Assembly (NCBI RefSeq): GCF_024679095.1
Contig: NW_026112137.1
Location: forward strand, 131,001 to 195,000
Source: Eriocheir sinensis
Lineage: Eukaryota; Arthropoda; Malacostraca; Decapoda; Varunidae
Reading direction: 5' to 3'
Length of the DNA: 64,000 nt
The notes under the pieces are model-generated. The model saw only the letters and a list, made by a program, of their open reading frames with translations, did not search any database and was not told where the DNA came from. A program made the position numbers and the translations under genes. Within the stretch, counting starts at the first letter, position 1, and every line of letters starts with the position of its first letter. Shown here piece after piece: positions 1-12,888 of this stretch.

Positions 1-82
1 CAGCCCTAGAGCTGAAAATATACATCAGTGGAAGATGAAATGAAATGAATGAGACAAATGAACAAAGTAGCATGATTGAAAA

Positions 83-220
83 TAAAAAGGAAAATAGAAA
101 TAACAATAATAGCAATAATCATAGTAAAGATAATAATAATAATCATGATAATAATAATGATAATAATAATAGTAATCATAATCCTAATAATATTCATAAT
201 AATAATAATGATGATGGCAT
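83..220. repeat. (AAT/ATG)-rich microsatellite
   Basis: Imperfect AT-rich trinucleotide tract. Asn-rich and Ile-rich frames through it are not genes. Positions 221-409 hold no recognisable feature. Confidence 0.85.
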
Positions 221-409
221 CTTGTCCTTACATCTGTAATATGTGGCAACATTAAAAACATGCAGCGCGCTGAGCGTGTCATCAGTACTTTTCAGTAAGT
301 GGTTCTACCTGTGTCTCCGTGGTTATGTTCCCTTGTGTGTGCGGGGGAAGGGGGGCATGCATGCGCTCTTGCCTGCTTTTATTGCCTATTTACATACCTT
401 TGCATACAT

Positions 410-576
410 AGAATCTAGAGTCCGTGTTGATAGGTGGTCTTCTGGACAGCATGTGGGTACCTTTAGGCCACTCGACGGTGGCTGAAAAATCCCAGCTTGT
501 GGCACCGGACGTTGGCACGAACCCTCGTCGTCCTGGACGCGGCGCCGTCACGCTAACCACTCAGCCGCCGCCATCC
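410..576 (-). mobile_element. SINE-1 (tRNA-derived), partial
   Basis: Head portion of the commonest SINE in the window, in reverse orientation: a tRNA-like head ending in GGCGGTGGCTGAG-type sequence, then the conserved CCCACATGCTGTCC block. Other copies lie near 5.65, 8.5, 11.1, 11.6, 19.9, 22.5 and 25.6 kb. Confidence 0.75.
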
Positions 577-691
577 CGGACTTTACTGACTAGATTACCT
601 TGAGTTGCTCTAACAAGGTGTTATGTGTTATTTAGTCGAGTTGGTTCAGTAAACATGTGACTTAGGTATTTATCCTCGAAAATATCAAGCA

Positions 692-1810
<1,119 letters not shown>

Positions 1811-1944
1811 CACCATTTGTTGATTGAACGATCTGTTACTGCGGCAAGGGCTGCCTCTGCTACTTTACTACTACGAACTCTTGTTCCTTTGACTGCTACA
1901 TCGACAACGTTTTTCCTTTTTTTCTCTATGGTTCTGTTCTTTAT

Positions 1945-2106
1945 TGCTCCTGTTTCTTGGTTTGGCCTGATGGTCGGCTCCAGCCCATTATGGCGCAGGC
2001 GAGTGTTTATAGTGGCGCCATCATGCACGGGAGCTTAGGTTCAATGGAGCTGCCTTGTACAGGCCTACCGGCCTCTTACAGACTCCTACGTTCTTATGTT
2101 CTTATG
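1945..2106. repeat. SINE-1 tail joined to a CR1/L2-like LINE 3' end
   Basis: 1945-2025 is the SINE-1 tail in minus orientation (GTGGCGCCAT block). 2023-2106 matches the LINE 3' end at 24380-24466, ending in the TTCTTATG repeat typical of that element's tail. Confidence 0.65.
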
Positions 2107-2135
2107 TACTACTACTGATACTACTATTGCTGCTG

Positions 2136-2185
<50 letters not shown>

Positions 2186-2215
2186 GCTACTACTACTACT
2201 ACTACTACTACTTTT
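2107..2215. repeat. (ACT)n microsatellite
   Basis: Trinucleotide tract at the 3' side of a LINE fragment on the minus strand. The same association occurs at 3219-3310 and 62640-63050. Confidence 0.97.
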
Positions 2216-2229
2216 TCTTCTACTACATA

Positions 2230-3215
2230 AATGATACCTCCACCCATGTTTATTTTCCCGACACATAATCATGGAGGGCTCCATAGCTTGGAGGTCATTA
2301 GCCCCAACTCTGTTCGCTAATGACTGTGGCATCCAACCATATCACTAATACTACCTGACACTAAATCACCTATCATCTATTACGTCTAGATCCCCCTTTC
2401 CTTCCCTACTCAAGTCACTCCCGACCCACCCTAATGTCACTCTCCACCACTGTGGCTTCATGGTCCATATTGGAGATGTTGGTGGCTTTTCGGCCAGATT
2501 GTCTGGTGCCCCTGAGACATAGGATGGCCGACCTGAGCAGGGAGAACGAAAGGCGACACCTCATCCAGGCGACAACGTGGCTCCTTGGCTGATGCTTCTT
2601 TTCTGAGATTAGTTCCGCGAGGCGTGCGTAGAAGCATTGGGCCCTGGGACCCATCTCGCCGGATGTGGTGAAGACGAGGGGGGTGAAGCTGCCTTGATCC
2701 ACATGTTGGATTCTTTCACCGTATGCCCTTGTCTTCTCCTGCTCGTTCCTGTGGTGGGCGGCTTGCAGGGGCAGCTCACGGTGACAGGCAGCCATCGGGT
2801 CGAATATGCGGATGTCCATGAACGCCCGCTGTCCGCGCACCCAGAATCCGCGGGCACTTACATCAACCCGTGCCTCCTGTGAGGTATTGGCTGTCCTGTA
2901 CCGAAGGTGTTCGCCGTCCAGGGGAAGCAGTGCCGGCTCGGTAGTGACGTCTTGGCATACCTCCCCGAGCATGCTGGCTGTCAGATCCCTCACTTCATCG
3001 TGTCGAATACAGACGAAGCCTCCTTTTTTACATGTCATGGTGTGGGTGACATCATTTGGTGATCCACATGCACAGAGATCAGGCAGTCCCTCAATCGGCC
3101 AGCCATATCTCAGAGCAATGGCGTCGACAAATTCTTGTTTGTTGAGGCTAAAGCCTTTTGCTCTGACTGGTAATGACGTTAGCCAGTTAGAGGCGCCTGC
3201 CTCCTGTGGACAGGT
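2230..3215 (-). pseudogene. Retroelement C-terminal domain, 5'-truncated copy 1
   Basis: The minus frame 3215-2415 is open for about 265 codons outside the microsatellite. It reads NWLTSLPVRAKGFSLNK, then a Cys/His cluster (CACG, H, CKKGG, RHDEVRD), then DVSARGFW and MDIRIFDP. This layout, a zinc-binding cluster followed by acidic residues in a nuclease-like fold, is known from proteins encoded downstream of reverse transcriptase in invertebrate non-LTR elements, probably as a restriction-like endonuclease; that reading is an inference. The upstream RT is absent. 2230-2345 resembles the element's 3' untranslated region. The intact frame suggests a fairly young copy, but it lacks a start and a catalytic RT. 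Confidence 0.6.
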
Positions 3216-3218
3216 GGT

Positions 3219-3275
3219 GTGTACTACTACTACTACTACTACTGCTACTACTACTACTACTACTACTACTACTGT

Positions 3276-3310
<35 letters not shown>
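3219..3310. repeat. (ACT)n microsatellite
   Basis: Lies exactly between two copies of the same LINE fragment. Confidence 0.97.
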
Positions 3311-3311
<1 letters not shown>

Positions 3312-3670
3312 CTCCATCTATTAGAGTTGCGTTGTGAGCGGTATATTCTCTCATATCCTTTCACAAAGCAATTCATTGGCCCCACCCCGCCAATGACTGT
3401 GGCCGACAACCATCTTTATTTAATATTACAAACCTTACTAAACATATTACTTTTAAGCTAACAGAACTTGTGGTTGATACGACTATCAACCACCGTCGCC
3501 TCAAAGTCCAGGTCGGCAATGCGGGTGGTTTTGGGTGCAGGTGACCTGGTTCCTCTCAGGCAGACCAAGGCTGACCTCAGGAGGGAGAAGGACAGCCTGC
3601 ATCTCATCCAGGCGACCACACTGCTTCTTGGCTGCTGATTCTTATCCGCCAGTGTTTCGGCGAGTCTACT
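3311..3670 (-). pseudogene. Retroelement C-terminal domain and 3' UTR, copy 2
   Basis: The minus strand reads SVVAWMRCRLSFSLLRSA, then LDFEATVVDS, matching the end of copy 1, then a stop. The 3' UTR (3311-3460) is the reverse complement of 62470-62635. Confidence 0.7.
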
Positions 3671-3755
3671 ACTGCAACTGCTACTACTACTACTGCTACT
3701 ACTACTACTACTACTACTACTGCTTTTACTGCTGCTATTACTACAACTACTGCTA

Positions 3756-3785
<30 letters not shown>
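3671..3785. repeat. Imperfect (ACT)n microsatellite
   Basis: Interrupted trinucleotide tract with TGC and TTT variants. Confidence 0.95.
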
Positions 3786-3787
<2 letters not shown>

Positions 3788-3964
3788 TAGGTAGAAGCTG
3801 GTCTGTATTTGAGTCTGGATGAGCAAAGCAGCATCCTCAACCTTCCTGAGCTGTTTTTCTCTCTTTTTTTTTTTCTTCCCAAATTCCTGTTTATGTCTCT
3901 TGCTTTGGGTAGCCAGGTAAAACATCCTCTCAGCGGTCCAGCGTCCGTGCTCTACGGCTAGCAC

Positions 3965-4489
3965 TCAGTCCAGTCCCTGATTTGGGAGGAGCCTGCACCC
4001 CCTCCTCCTAAAATGTCCCTTTGGTCCTAAAAAAAACGGCGTCAGCCTCGACCCCAATCCCGTATTGCTGGGGCCCGACCGTGCGGCACATTTGGCGAGC
4101 CTGCCGTCAATGGCAGGTGGAGGGCAAAGCCTATAGGACCCTTGCATCTTGAAGGAGGAAGGATCCCTTAACTCCTCTCCTTGTTTTCGGAGTGTCTGGG
4201 TAGGCGCAGAAGCGGCGCCCGACCGCAGAACCGGCCCCTGGATCAACCTGCAGTTGGACATAGTGGAACTCTGTGGACGAGGAGGCCTGGCAGAGCTGGA
4301 TGGCTTTGTAATGGAGTAAGTGTTGGTCCAAATCGCTCTGGTGCCAGGAACAGCAACAGTTCTCGCCTCCTGCATTTTGTAAGGTCTAGAATGTTGAGCA
4401 TTGCAGGTTCTTAGGACCAGAGACCAGAACTGCAGAGCTGGACTTGATATAGGAATGCCGGAAGGGAAAGATTGACCACATTCCTCCAA
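3965..4489 (-). other. Unrecognised 174-codon open frame
   Basis: An uninterrupted minus-strand frame with mixed composition, rich in Ser, Pro and Arg, and no motif I recognise. It is flanked by LINE fragments on both sides, so a retroelement or other repeat origin is more likely than a host gene. No clear splice sites or promoter were seen. Confidence 0.25.
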
Positions 4490-4559
4490 ATGCCCTTTGG
4501 TGGATCCTCCAGTCCTTTATATTTTACAGCATATTAAGCAGCTTAAAGGAAATAATAAT

Positions 4560-5098
4560 TGAGAAAAAAATTCCACTAATCACTGCCCCTATAAAAAGAA
4601 GAGTTCAGGAGAGTGGTCAAAAGAAAGGTCAATTTCGGAAGAAGAGGTGTCGAAATACTCGCCTTTTAAAAGCGGTCAAGTCGTAAGCAGGAGGAAATAT
4701 AGAAGGAAGGCTATTCCAGAGTTAACCAGTGTAAGGGATAAAAGACTAAAGATCCTGGTTAACTCTTGCATAAGGGATTTGGGCAGTATAGGGATGAGCT
4801 TGAGTAGAAAGTCGAGTGGAGCGGGGCCGCTGGAGGGGGAAGGCATGCAGTTTTCAAGTTCATAAGAACAGCCAGCATGAATTTATCGATAGAAGACAGA
4901 AAGAGATGCAACACTGCGGCGGAATTTAAGAGATAGAAAACTGTCAGTAGGAGAAAAATGGGGAGTTGATGAGACGAACAGCCTTAGACTCCACTCTGTC
5001 CAAGAGAGCTGTGTGAGTGGAGCTCCCCACACAGGAGATGCATACTTTATATGAGGGCGGACAAGGCCCCTGTACATGGATAGCATGTAAGGGGGCAA
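4560..5098 (-). pseudogene. Jockey-like LINE RT C-terminal fragment
   Basis: The minus strand reads [33 protein letters not shown] and, lower down, LWNSLPS and PAYDLTAFKRRVFRHL. These are hallmarks of the C-terminus of Jockey/CR1-group LINEs. Internal stops and gaps show it is dead. Related fragments lie at 7660-9225, 18180-18435, 28440-28575 and 29490-29645. Confidence 0.75.
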
Positions 5099-5137
5099 AA
5101 AGATCTGGCGTCGAGGAAGCTGATCTAGTAAGAGAAG

Positions 5138-5140
<3 letters not shown>

Positions 5141-5190
<50 letters not shown>
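5141..5190. repeat. (TAA)n microsatellite
   Basis: About 16 TAA units. Positions 5191-5653 contain no gene that I can support. Confidence 0.97.
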
Positions 5191-5653
5191 TACGGTTTAT
5201 TTAGGGAGAAGCAGCTCGAGAGCTGAAAATATACATATTATATATGGATATCATTAAAACTACAAACTTAAAAGTAACTTAGGAGTAAAGAGTCTATGTG
5301 TTCAGGATTTTCACTATTGTGGGTATTGCACTGTTCTTATACCTGTCAGTACGCGCACGTATGGGGAGCAGCTTGTTGTGGTGTCGGACATTGAGGCGGG
5401 GAGGGGGAGCTACCGAGGGGAGCAGGTTCCTGTGTCGTGGGTGGTGGAGGAGTTTGGTGGCAAACTGCTGGAGGAGGTGTTGGTGGCGGGCCTGAAGGGT
5501 GGTGAGCTGCAGGGCGGGGAGGGCCTCCTGATGAGGATTTGAGACATGCAGGTTTTTCCGAAGTGCTGAGTTCTTTGTAATTTATCATATGCTTGCCGTT
5601 GCAACACAAGCTTTATATAAGTTCAAGAGGAATTGCCTTCTGACAATTTTTTT

Positions 5654-5967
5654 TTTTACATCTTCGCCTGTGGCGCCAGTAGGCTTGTTTTTGGAGAGGC
5701 CTGATGGTATGGCCCAGCCCGTTGTGGCGCAGGGCAGTGTTTATAGTGGCGCCATCTTGCATTGGCTCATGCTGCCCTCCCGGAGCTCATCTTTAATCCT
5801 AGAATCTAGAGTCCGGGTTGATAGGTGGTCTTCTGGACAGCATGTGGGTAGTTTTAAGCCACTCGGCGGCGGCTGAAAAATCCCAGCTTGGTGGCACCGG
5901 GCGGGGATAACTCGCGTCGTCCCGAACGCGGCGCCGTCACGCTATCCATTCAGCCACCGCCTCCCCA
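5654..5967 (-). mobile_element. SINE-1, near full length
   Basis: Reverse orientation: poly-T (the A-rich tail), GGCGCCATC block, CCCACATGCTGTCC block, then the tRNA-like head with a B-box-like motif and GGCGGTGGCTGA. Confidence 0.85.
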
Positions 5968-6479
5968 TAAATATCTCCAACAATTTTACTTCATCTTTCA
6001 CACCTCTCCTTAGTCCGATGGCAGCACGGCTGTTCCATCCTTCTAAAACTGAACTATTCTTTCAAACCTTGTCTAAAAAATCACTCTTGACGATTCAGGG
6101 CATATTCCCCTTACTAATCCCCCCTCGTCTCATCAACTCCCCTCCTCCTACTGACAGTTTTCTATCTACCGTTATCGTTGATGAGGTATCAGGCCCCGCT
6201 CCACCGCCAGCGCAGCGCTCCGCAGGGCATCAACAATTATGATGTTAGCCTCTATACTAATCCTCGATATGCACTTATTCACAACGTTGTAGTGAGTGAG
6301 TGAGTCTTAATTGCTTTCACAGATAGCCTACTGATATCATTTTAATAAACTTGACATCATTACAGTCACTTGGCCATATTTTGGGTCGCACCAATCACAA
6401 TATCTTTCCTTCTTACAGTATCACAAATATCCATTACTTCATTTTCCATTTATCTGATATTTTCTTTATAGTATCACAA
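5968..6479. other. No gene recognised
   Basis: AT-rich unique-looking sequence with a short 74-codon frame that I do not recognise. Confidence 0.4.
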
Positions 6480-7621
6480 TCTAATGTCCAGAGATTATTT
6501 CCAACTCACTGAACATTTAACACTCAATTTATCTTTGATTCTCAAACACCAATCAATAGCCATGATCGGTTATGTTACGAATTCTCTCAATTTCAGTCTG
6601 AAGGACTACACAGCACTGGTCATTCGCCGAGTGCTTGATTTCAGGCTTCTTGTACTTCATATAATTTATGCATTCTTTTCAGCCATGGAGCACTCCCCTG
6701 ATTTATGATCCCCGGCACATTTGAAACATTTTGGGGCTTCTCCATTGTTCTAGGCAGTACAGTTGGCCTCAAGATGGCCGTATCCTTGACAATGATAACA
6801 TATGATTGCATGGTATCTATCTCTCACAGTGTACACTTCTCATTCTAGTTTTATCTTGTCATGATAGTTGTGGATCAGCTTATTGAAAATCTTCTCAATT
6901 TTCCACTCAATTCCTGGAATCGAGTGTAGGAACTCATTCGTGTTTAACAATGTCTCAACTATCTTATCCCCGGTCTCCTCCTTATGCACATTGCAGATCA
7001 TGGGCCTTAATTTCCCCACACTTTTTGTGCTAACTTACTCTACATTTTCTAATTTCTGAGCTACTTCATTCCTTATACTCTCATCATCAAAGTTCATAAC
7101 AATGTTACCTCCATTCGTGAATCTTGAATCAGCTATCTGAATGCCTTGTAATGCCTGGGAAACTTCATTTTTTTGTCTCAGTAACCTCTTTATCTTGATC
7201 AGAGGCCTTCACGACAAGGAGATGCTTCTTCCTCCTCCGTTTTGCTACATCAGCCCAGCTGGCGCCAGCCGACTTTGTCTTGTCAGCACAAAACACATCC
7301 GCCACCTCGCCCAGCTTCTCTTTCACACTGAGTGCCCGAGTTTCAACTTCATTTTTCACAACTAATATTTCTTTAGATAATTCTTGACTAAACTGATCAA
7401 ATTTTTCCACAATGTTGGTTGGTAAAGATGCCTTGTGTAAGCATGGCGAACACACCCAGTTAATTTTGGGTATACGTAATATCCTGCTTGACCCCTGTCA
7501 GATGAGCACACTTCTCATGACACCACTTAGGGCACAAACAGCATGCCATCCACTTATTGCATGAATAGTCTTCAAAGACGCAATACATGTCTCTCAGAGT
7601 CCTGCTCCTGCTGCTCGCCAT
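6480..7621 (-). pseudogene. LINE ORF1 with PHD-like finger and CCHC knuckles, decayed
   Basis: An ATG at 7621 on the minus strand opens a frame with a Cys/His cluster (CNKWMACCLCPKWCHEKC) followed, after a 1-base frameshift near 7475, by WVCSPC: together the spacing of a PHD-type finger. A coiled-coil-like, lysine-rich stretch follows (7165-7455). Near 6700-6800 two zinc knuckles can be read, CYHCQGYGHLEANC and CFKCAGDHKSGEC. Several stop codons interrupt the frame. PHD-bearing ORF1 proteins are known from CR1/L2-type LINEs. They bind the element RNA. This copy has no attached RT on its own strand. Confidence 0.65.
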
Positions 7622-7659
7622 TGTCGAATATCAGCAGTTTCAGGAGCGCACAAACAGAA

Positions 7660-9224
7660 CGTTCAACCACTGTCACTCACTACCTCACGTAAAAATTAAT
7701 CTCTTAAATTCCGCTGCAGCGTTGCCTCTCTTTCTATCTTCTATCGATATTTGTATGCTGACTGTTCTTATGAACTTTCTATGCTTGTTATTAAAATTCT
7801 TAAGAATGATGTTTTCTACTCCCTCTCTGGCTACAACCCTGAGAAGGTTTATGGACCTGATGGAGTGCCTCCTATTGTCCTTTAAACTGTGCTTCCGTGC
7901 TGACACCCTGCCTGGTCCAACCTTTTCGTCGCCTTTCAAAATCTACCTTTCCTTCCTGCTGGAAGTACGCCTACATACAGCCTGTGCCTAAGAAGGGTGA
8001 CCGTTCCAATCCCTCAAATTACCGTCGTATAGTTTTGATTTCCTGCCTCTCCTCGGCAACTGAAACAATCCCTAACAGAAAAGTTCTCAAGCATCAATCA
8101 ACCTTTGATCTCGTTTCTGATTACCAGTGTGGGTTCGGCAAGGTTCGGTCTACGAACTGGTGATCTTTGCTTTCCTAAGTGACTTTGGGTCATCCTGTCT
8201 CAGCAATTTCAGTGAAACTGTTGCTATTGCCTTAGATATCTCGAAAGCCTTTGTCAGACCCTGGCATAAATCTTTGCTTTCTAAACTACCCTCCTACAGA
8301 TTCTATCCGTCTCTCTGTACTTTTTCTCTAGTTTCCTTTAAGACGGTCATTGTTCTTCCCCTAAACCTATCAACAGTGCTGTTTCACAGGGCTCTGTTCT
8401 ATCTCCCACTTATTCATTTGTTCATTAATGATCTCTTTAAAACAAATTGTTCGATATTCAACCTTCCGGCAAAGACTACTCTGCATCTTTTTTTATATGT
8501 TTTGGCCTATGGCGCCGGTGGTGTGGCCTGATGGTCGACCCCAGCTTGATGTGGAGTAATCAAGTGTTTACAGTGGTACCATCCTGCTTGTCTCACGCTG
8601 CCCCTCGGAGGTCATCTTTGAGCCTCCCTTTAGAGAGATAATCTAGAGTCCGGGTTCATAGGTAGTCCTCAGGACAGCATGTGGGTAGTCTTAGGCTACT
8701 CGGCGATGGCTGAAAACTCCCATGCAGCTGTGGCGGCGAACAGGACTTGAACCAGCTTCCTCGTGGACGCCGCGCCTTCACGCTGACGGTTAAGCACTCT
8801 GCCACCCCTCCCTGACTACTCAACCCCAATTACCCAATATTTTTAACAGAAGACAATTTAAACAGGTATTGCCGACCTTTAGGCTGCAGAACGCTTAACT
8901 GAGACCTTGGTATCATATTTGAGCAGGGTAGAGATAACTTGGTGTCCTTTAATGTCTCGAAAACTCAATTTCTCCACCTCTAAATTCGACAATGTTCCAA
9001 ACACCTATCCCCTATTATCCGATATATCTCAGCTGACATTTTGTTTTACATTGAACCCTTTCGGTCAATCCTCAACTCGCTGTCTTAACTGAAAATTGCT
9101 CGTCTCTTACTAAATCAACTTCAACGAGGTTAGGCGTTCTGTATCGTCTCCACCAGTTGTTTTCCCATCCCAGATGCTGTCCATTTACTAAGACTTATTC
9201 CTTCCTCTTATGGAGTATATATCT

Positions 9225-9225
<1 letters not shown>
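7660..9225 (+). pseudogene. Jockey-like LINE reverse transcriptase, decayed and split by a SINE
   Basis: The + strand shows broken RT blocks in order: WKYAYIQPVPKKGDRSNPSN (finger region), FDLVSDYQCGFGKVRST, AIALDISKAF (block A, with its catalytic aspartate), FINDLF, then after the SINE at 8494-8813 LVSFNVSKTQFLHL and LYRLHQLFSHP. The block order matches a LINE RT running + strand. Frameshifts and missing blocks (no YADD readable) make it inactive. It lies head-to-head with the ORF1 remnant on the opposite strand, so the two come from different insertions. Confidence 0.7.
8494..8813 (-). mobile_element. SINE-1 inserted in the LINE RT
   Basis: Contains the GGCCTGATGGTCG, ACAGCATGTGGGTAG and tRNA-head blocks in reverse orientation, and divides RT sequence that continues on both sides. 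Confidence 0.8.
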
Positions 9226-9927
<702 letters not shown>

Positions 9928-9929
9928 AC

Positions 9930-10065
9930 CGGTGATACCAGTTCGGAAAACTCAGGTACCGGCAGTACCAGTACCGGTACCTGTTGGTGGCGCCAGTTTC
10001 GAGTATCACTTCAGTACCAGTACACTTAGTGCCGCCAGTACCGGTACTTAGATAATCGGCAGTAT
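9930..10065. repeat. TACCGGTA-rich palindromic repeat cluster
   Basis: Repeated short motifs of the type CAGTACCGGTAC and TACCAGTA in both orientations. Possibly the end of an unrecognised DNA transposon. Confidence 0.5.
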
Positions 10066-10766
10066 CCTAACAACGTATGCCTCGATTTGGAAAAGAAGAT
10101 GAAGTTTACAAAATAAATGATGCTCAACAAAATGTAAATCCGTGTGGACTGCGAACGTTAAAAAAAATGGATACAATAACGACAGGATCCATCAAGACAC
10201 CTCTTTTGGTCGTCACCTGAAGTGGGATCCAATTAAGACACTTCTCATCCCTGCCTAAGGTCGGAAGCTCTAGGCAGTGTTAAGAACTTGTATAATGTAA
10301 TGCATCTTGTAACCTTTTAAAGGACATGACAACAGTAAATGAAAGAAAAGATGTTAAGAGTATGCACAGCTACTCCTTGGTGATATATGAGACAGAAAGA
10401 GGACACAGAGTGTGAGGACACAAATGACTTCTTCAGGAAACACCCCCCCTCGGACCTTGCTGTGTATCAATCAGTCATTAGCACACCCGAGGTGCGCGTC
10501 GCACCCCGGGTGTGGAAAACTTCCGAGAAAGATGGAATGAGTGTCGAGTTTTTGCAAATAAAAGCTGGAGAATGGTACAAAAACATCGATTTTTTTTCTC
10601 ATAAAATCATCATAAAAGAATCCATAAGACTGGGACATGCAGGCACCAATATACACAGAAAAGGCAACGTTAGGAGAAATCGCCCTACCTGCGGAGGCCG
10701 TCACCTTGGCCCTTGTGCCAGTACTGGGGGGGGGTCCCATTATCTCGGGCCAGTATGACATCCAGG
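10066..10766. other. No gene recognised
   Basis: A 123-codon + frame (10387-10758) overlaps a similar-sized minus frame. Neither shows a domain I know, and the 3' end merges with a MITE. Confidence 0.4.
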
Positions 10767-10992
10767 TAAACCCGGTGGTAGCTGCGGGGATCACGTCTCT
10801 TAAAGGTCCCTCTAAACGAGAAAAATGAGAAAAAATCATCACTCACGCAAACCATTTCATAATATATATCAACGCATTTGTGATCGGTTTATGCATCATC
10901 TATTTTTTGGGGTTTATATTATGGCAAAAATTTGGCCCATCGCTGGTACACGGTAAAGCCACAAATTTGGGCCGTCGCTGCTACACGGTTAA
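10767..10992 (+). mobile_element. MITE-3, TTAA-type
   Basis: About 226 bp with imperfect inverted ends (AACCCGGTGGTAGCTGCG / CGCTGCTACACGGTTAA). It ends in TTAA, and the interior has the conserved AACCATTTCATAATATATAT block. Other copies are at 16459, 33715 and 43853. TTAA targets with C-rich ends suggest a piggyBac-like source. Confidence 0.75.
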
Positions 10993-11107
10993 CCACAATT
11001 TACCTTCCCAGGTACCCAATTATTGGGCTCGAAAAGGAGAATAAACAGCTTGGCGGGTTGTGCGCCGACTGCCCAGTCAATTTGAAACCAGGTACGCGGA
11101 TTCATGG

Positions 11108-11434
11108 GGAGGCGGTGGCTGAGTCGACAGAGTGACGGCGCCGCGTTCAGGAGAACGCGAGTTCAATCCCCGCTCGGTGCCACCAAGCTGGGATTTTTCA
11201 GCCGCCGCCGAGTGGCTTAAAACTACCCACATGCTGTCCAGAAGACCACCTATCAACCCGGACTCTAGATTCTAGGATTAAAGATGAGCTCCTGGATGGC
11301 AGCATGAGCCAATTTAAGATGGCGCCACTATAAACACTCGCCTGCGCCAGAACGGGCTGGGTCGACCATCAGGGCCCACCGGGAAGAGGCCTATCGGCGC
11401 AATAGGCCGCGACGTAGAAAAAAAAAATAAGCGT
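11108..11434 (+). mobile_element. SINE-1, full length
   Basis: Forward copy: tRNA-like head (GAGGCGGTGGCTGAG), B-box-like GAGTTCAATCCCC, body with CCCACATGCTGTCC, tail GATGGCGCCACTATAAACAC and a terminal A-run. Confidence 0.88.
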
Positions 11435-11567
11435 GCTAACCCCTAGGGCCTAGACCGTCGAAGCGCTTTGAAAGTAAGGAAAGATCTAACATAAGAAATA
11501 ACCGTCCTATCAGCTTACTCTTAGTTATATATCATTTATATACGAATCACAAACAGCACAAAGGGGG

Positions 11568-12215
11568 GGGGGAGGTGGTGGCTGAGTGGTTAGAGTGTCG
11601 GTCCCGCATTCGCCGCGTCCTCGATGATGTCGCTTCGAATCCGCCGCGTCCTCGATGATGTCGCTTCGAATCCGCCGCTACCACCTGGGATCTTCCAGTC
11701 ACCGCCGAGTGGCCTAAGACTACCCACATGCTGTCCTGAAGACCACCCATCAACCCTGACTCTAGAGGAACTGTTCAAGGGAAATAATAGGGGCTTTGTG
11801 GTGCAGTGGTTAGCACACTCAGCTCACAACGGAGAGAGCCCGGGTTCAATTCCCGGGCGGAGTGGAAAAAATTGGGCGGCTTTTCTGATACCCTATGCCC
11901 CTGTCCACCCAGCAGTGAATGGGTACCAGGTATTAATCGGGGGTTGTGTCCCGTCTTCTAGGATCTGTTCCCTTCTCCTATAATTCCTTCCCCTTCTGTC
12001 TCTCTCCGGCATATGACAACAGATGTTGCGCCGACTAAACCAAACTTTACAACTTTCAAGGGAAATAAAAAATGAGCTCCGGGGTCAGCATGAACCAAGA
12101 TCAGTTGACGCTACTATGAACACTTGCCTGCGTCCATGGGCTGGGGCCGACCACCAGACCCCTCAAGAAAGCCTACCGGCGCTATAGACCAAGATGTAAA
12201 AAAAAAAAATAATAA
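11568..12215 (+). mobile_element. SINE-1 split by a SINE-2 insertion
   Basis: The head and body (11568-11790) and the tail (12055-12215, ending in an A-run) are separated by a complete SINE-2. The 5' region also has a short tandem duplication of a CCGCGTCCTCGATGATGTCG unit at 11615-11665. Confidence 0.82.
11791..12053 (+). mobile_element. SINE-2 (tRNA-Val-like head)
   Basis: The head folds as a tRNA: GTGGTGCAGTGGTTAGCAC (A box), an anticodon arm with a CAC-type loop and GGTTCAATTCCCGGGC (B box). The body ends in CATATGACAACAGATG and GCGCCGACTAAACC. It is flanked by TTCAAGGGAAATAA on both sides, a 14-bp target-site duplication typical of LINE-driven insertion. Confidence 0.88.
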
Positions 12216-12488
12216 TAATAATCAGACAAATCAAATTCCTACTGTCGCGGAGAAGCCTCAGGCCCTGCAGTGGGTTATCCACCAGGGATCACTCTAAGCA
12301 GCAGATAAGGCAAAGGAGAAACCTAATGTGCACATAATTATAACCTTTGTGTGGCACTGGATAACCTCACCTACTTATTCCTCTGAACTCCACTTACAGG
12401 TGCAGTGGTTAACGTGCTAAGCTATGAATCTGCGGACCCGGGTAAATACCCCAGCCCGGACAGAACGCGTTCAACCCACCCAGCTGTT
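12216..12488. other. No gene recognised
   Basis: Short AAT tract at the SINE tail, then unique-looking sequence. Confidence 0.4.
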
Positions 12489-12757
12489 GGGGGCTTCGTG
12501 GTGCAGTGGTTAGCACACTCGGCTCACAACCGAGAGAGCCCGGGTTCGATTCCCGGGCGGAGTGGAAAAATTTGGGCGGCTTTTCCGATACCCTACGCCC
12601 CTGTCCACCCAGCAGTGAATGGGTACCAGGTATTAATTGGGGGTTGTGTCCCGTCTCCTGGGATCTATTCCCTTCTCCTATAATTCCTTCCCCCTCCTGT
12701 CTCTCTCCGGCATATGACCACAGATGTTGCGCCGACTAAACGAAACTTTCCAACTTT
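12489..12757 (+). mobile_element. SINE-2
   Basis: Complete tRNA-like head with GGTTCGATTCCCGGGCGG, body as in the copy at 11791. Flanked by CCACCCAGCTGTT on both sides (13-bp target duplication). Confidence 0.88.
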
Positions 12758-12888
12758 CTCCACCCAGCTGTTCATCCTTCTTTTCGGGATGATCGAGAAA
12801 TGATTACCTGGGCACACCTGGTGAACATAAACTGTGGCAATACCGGGCTTCATACTGGCCCGTGTCCCCGGTAATGAGTTCTTCCTAC

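Noticed and set aside
11797..11870. tRNA-Val gene
   Set aside because: It is the head of SINE-2; body, tail and target duplication follow, and four copies exist in the window.
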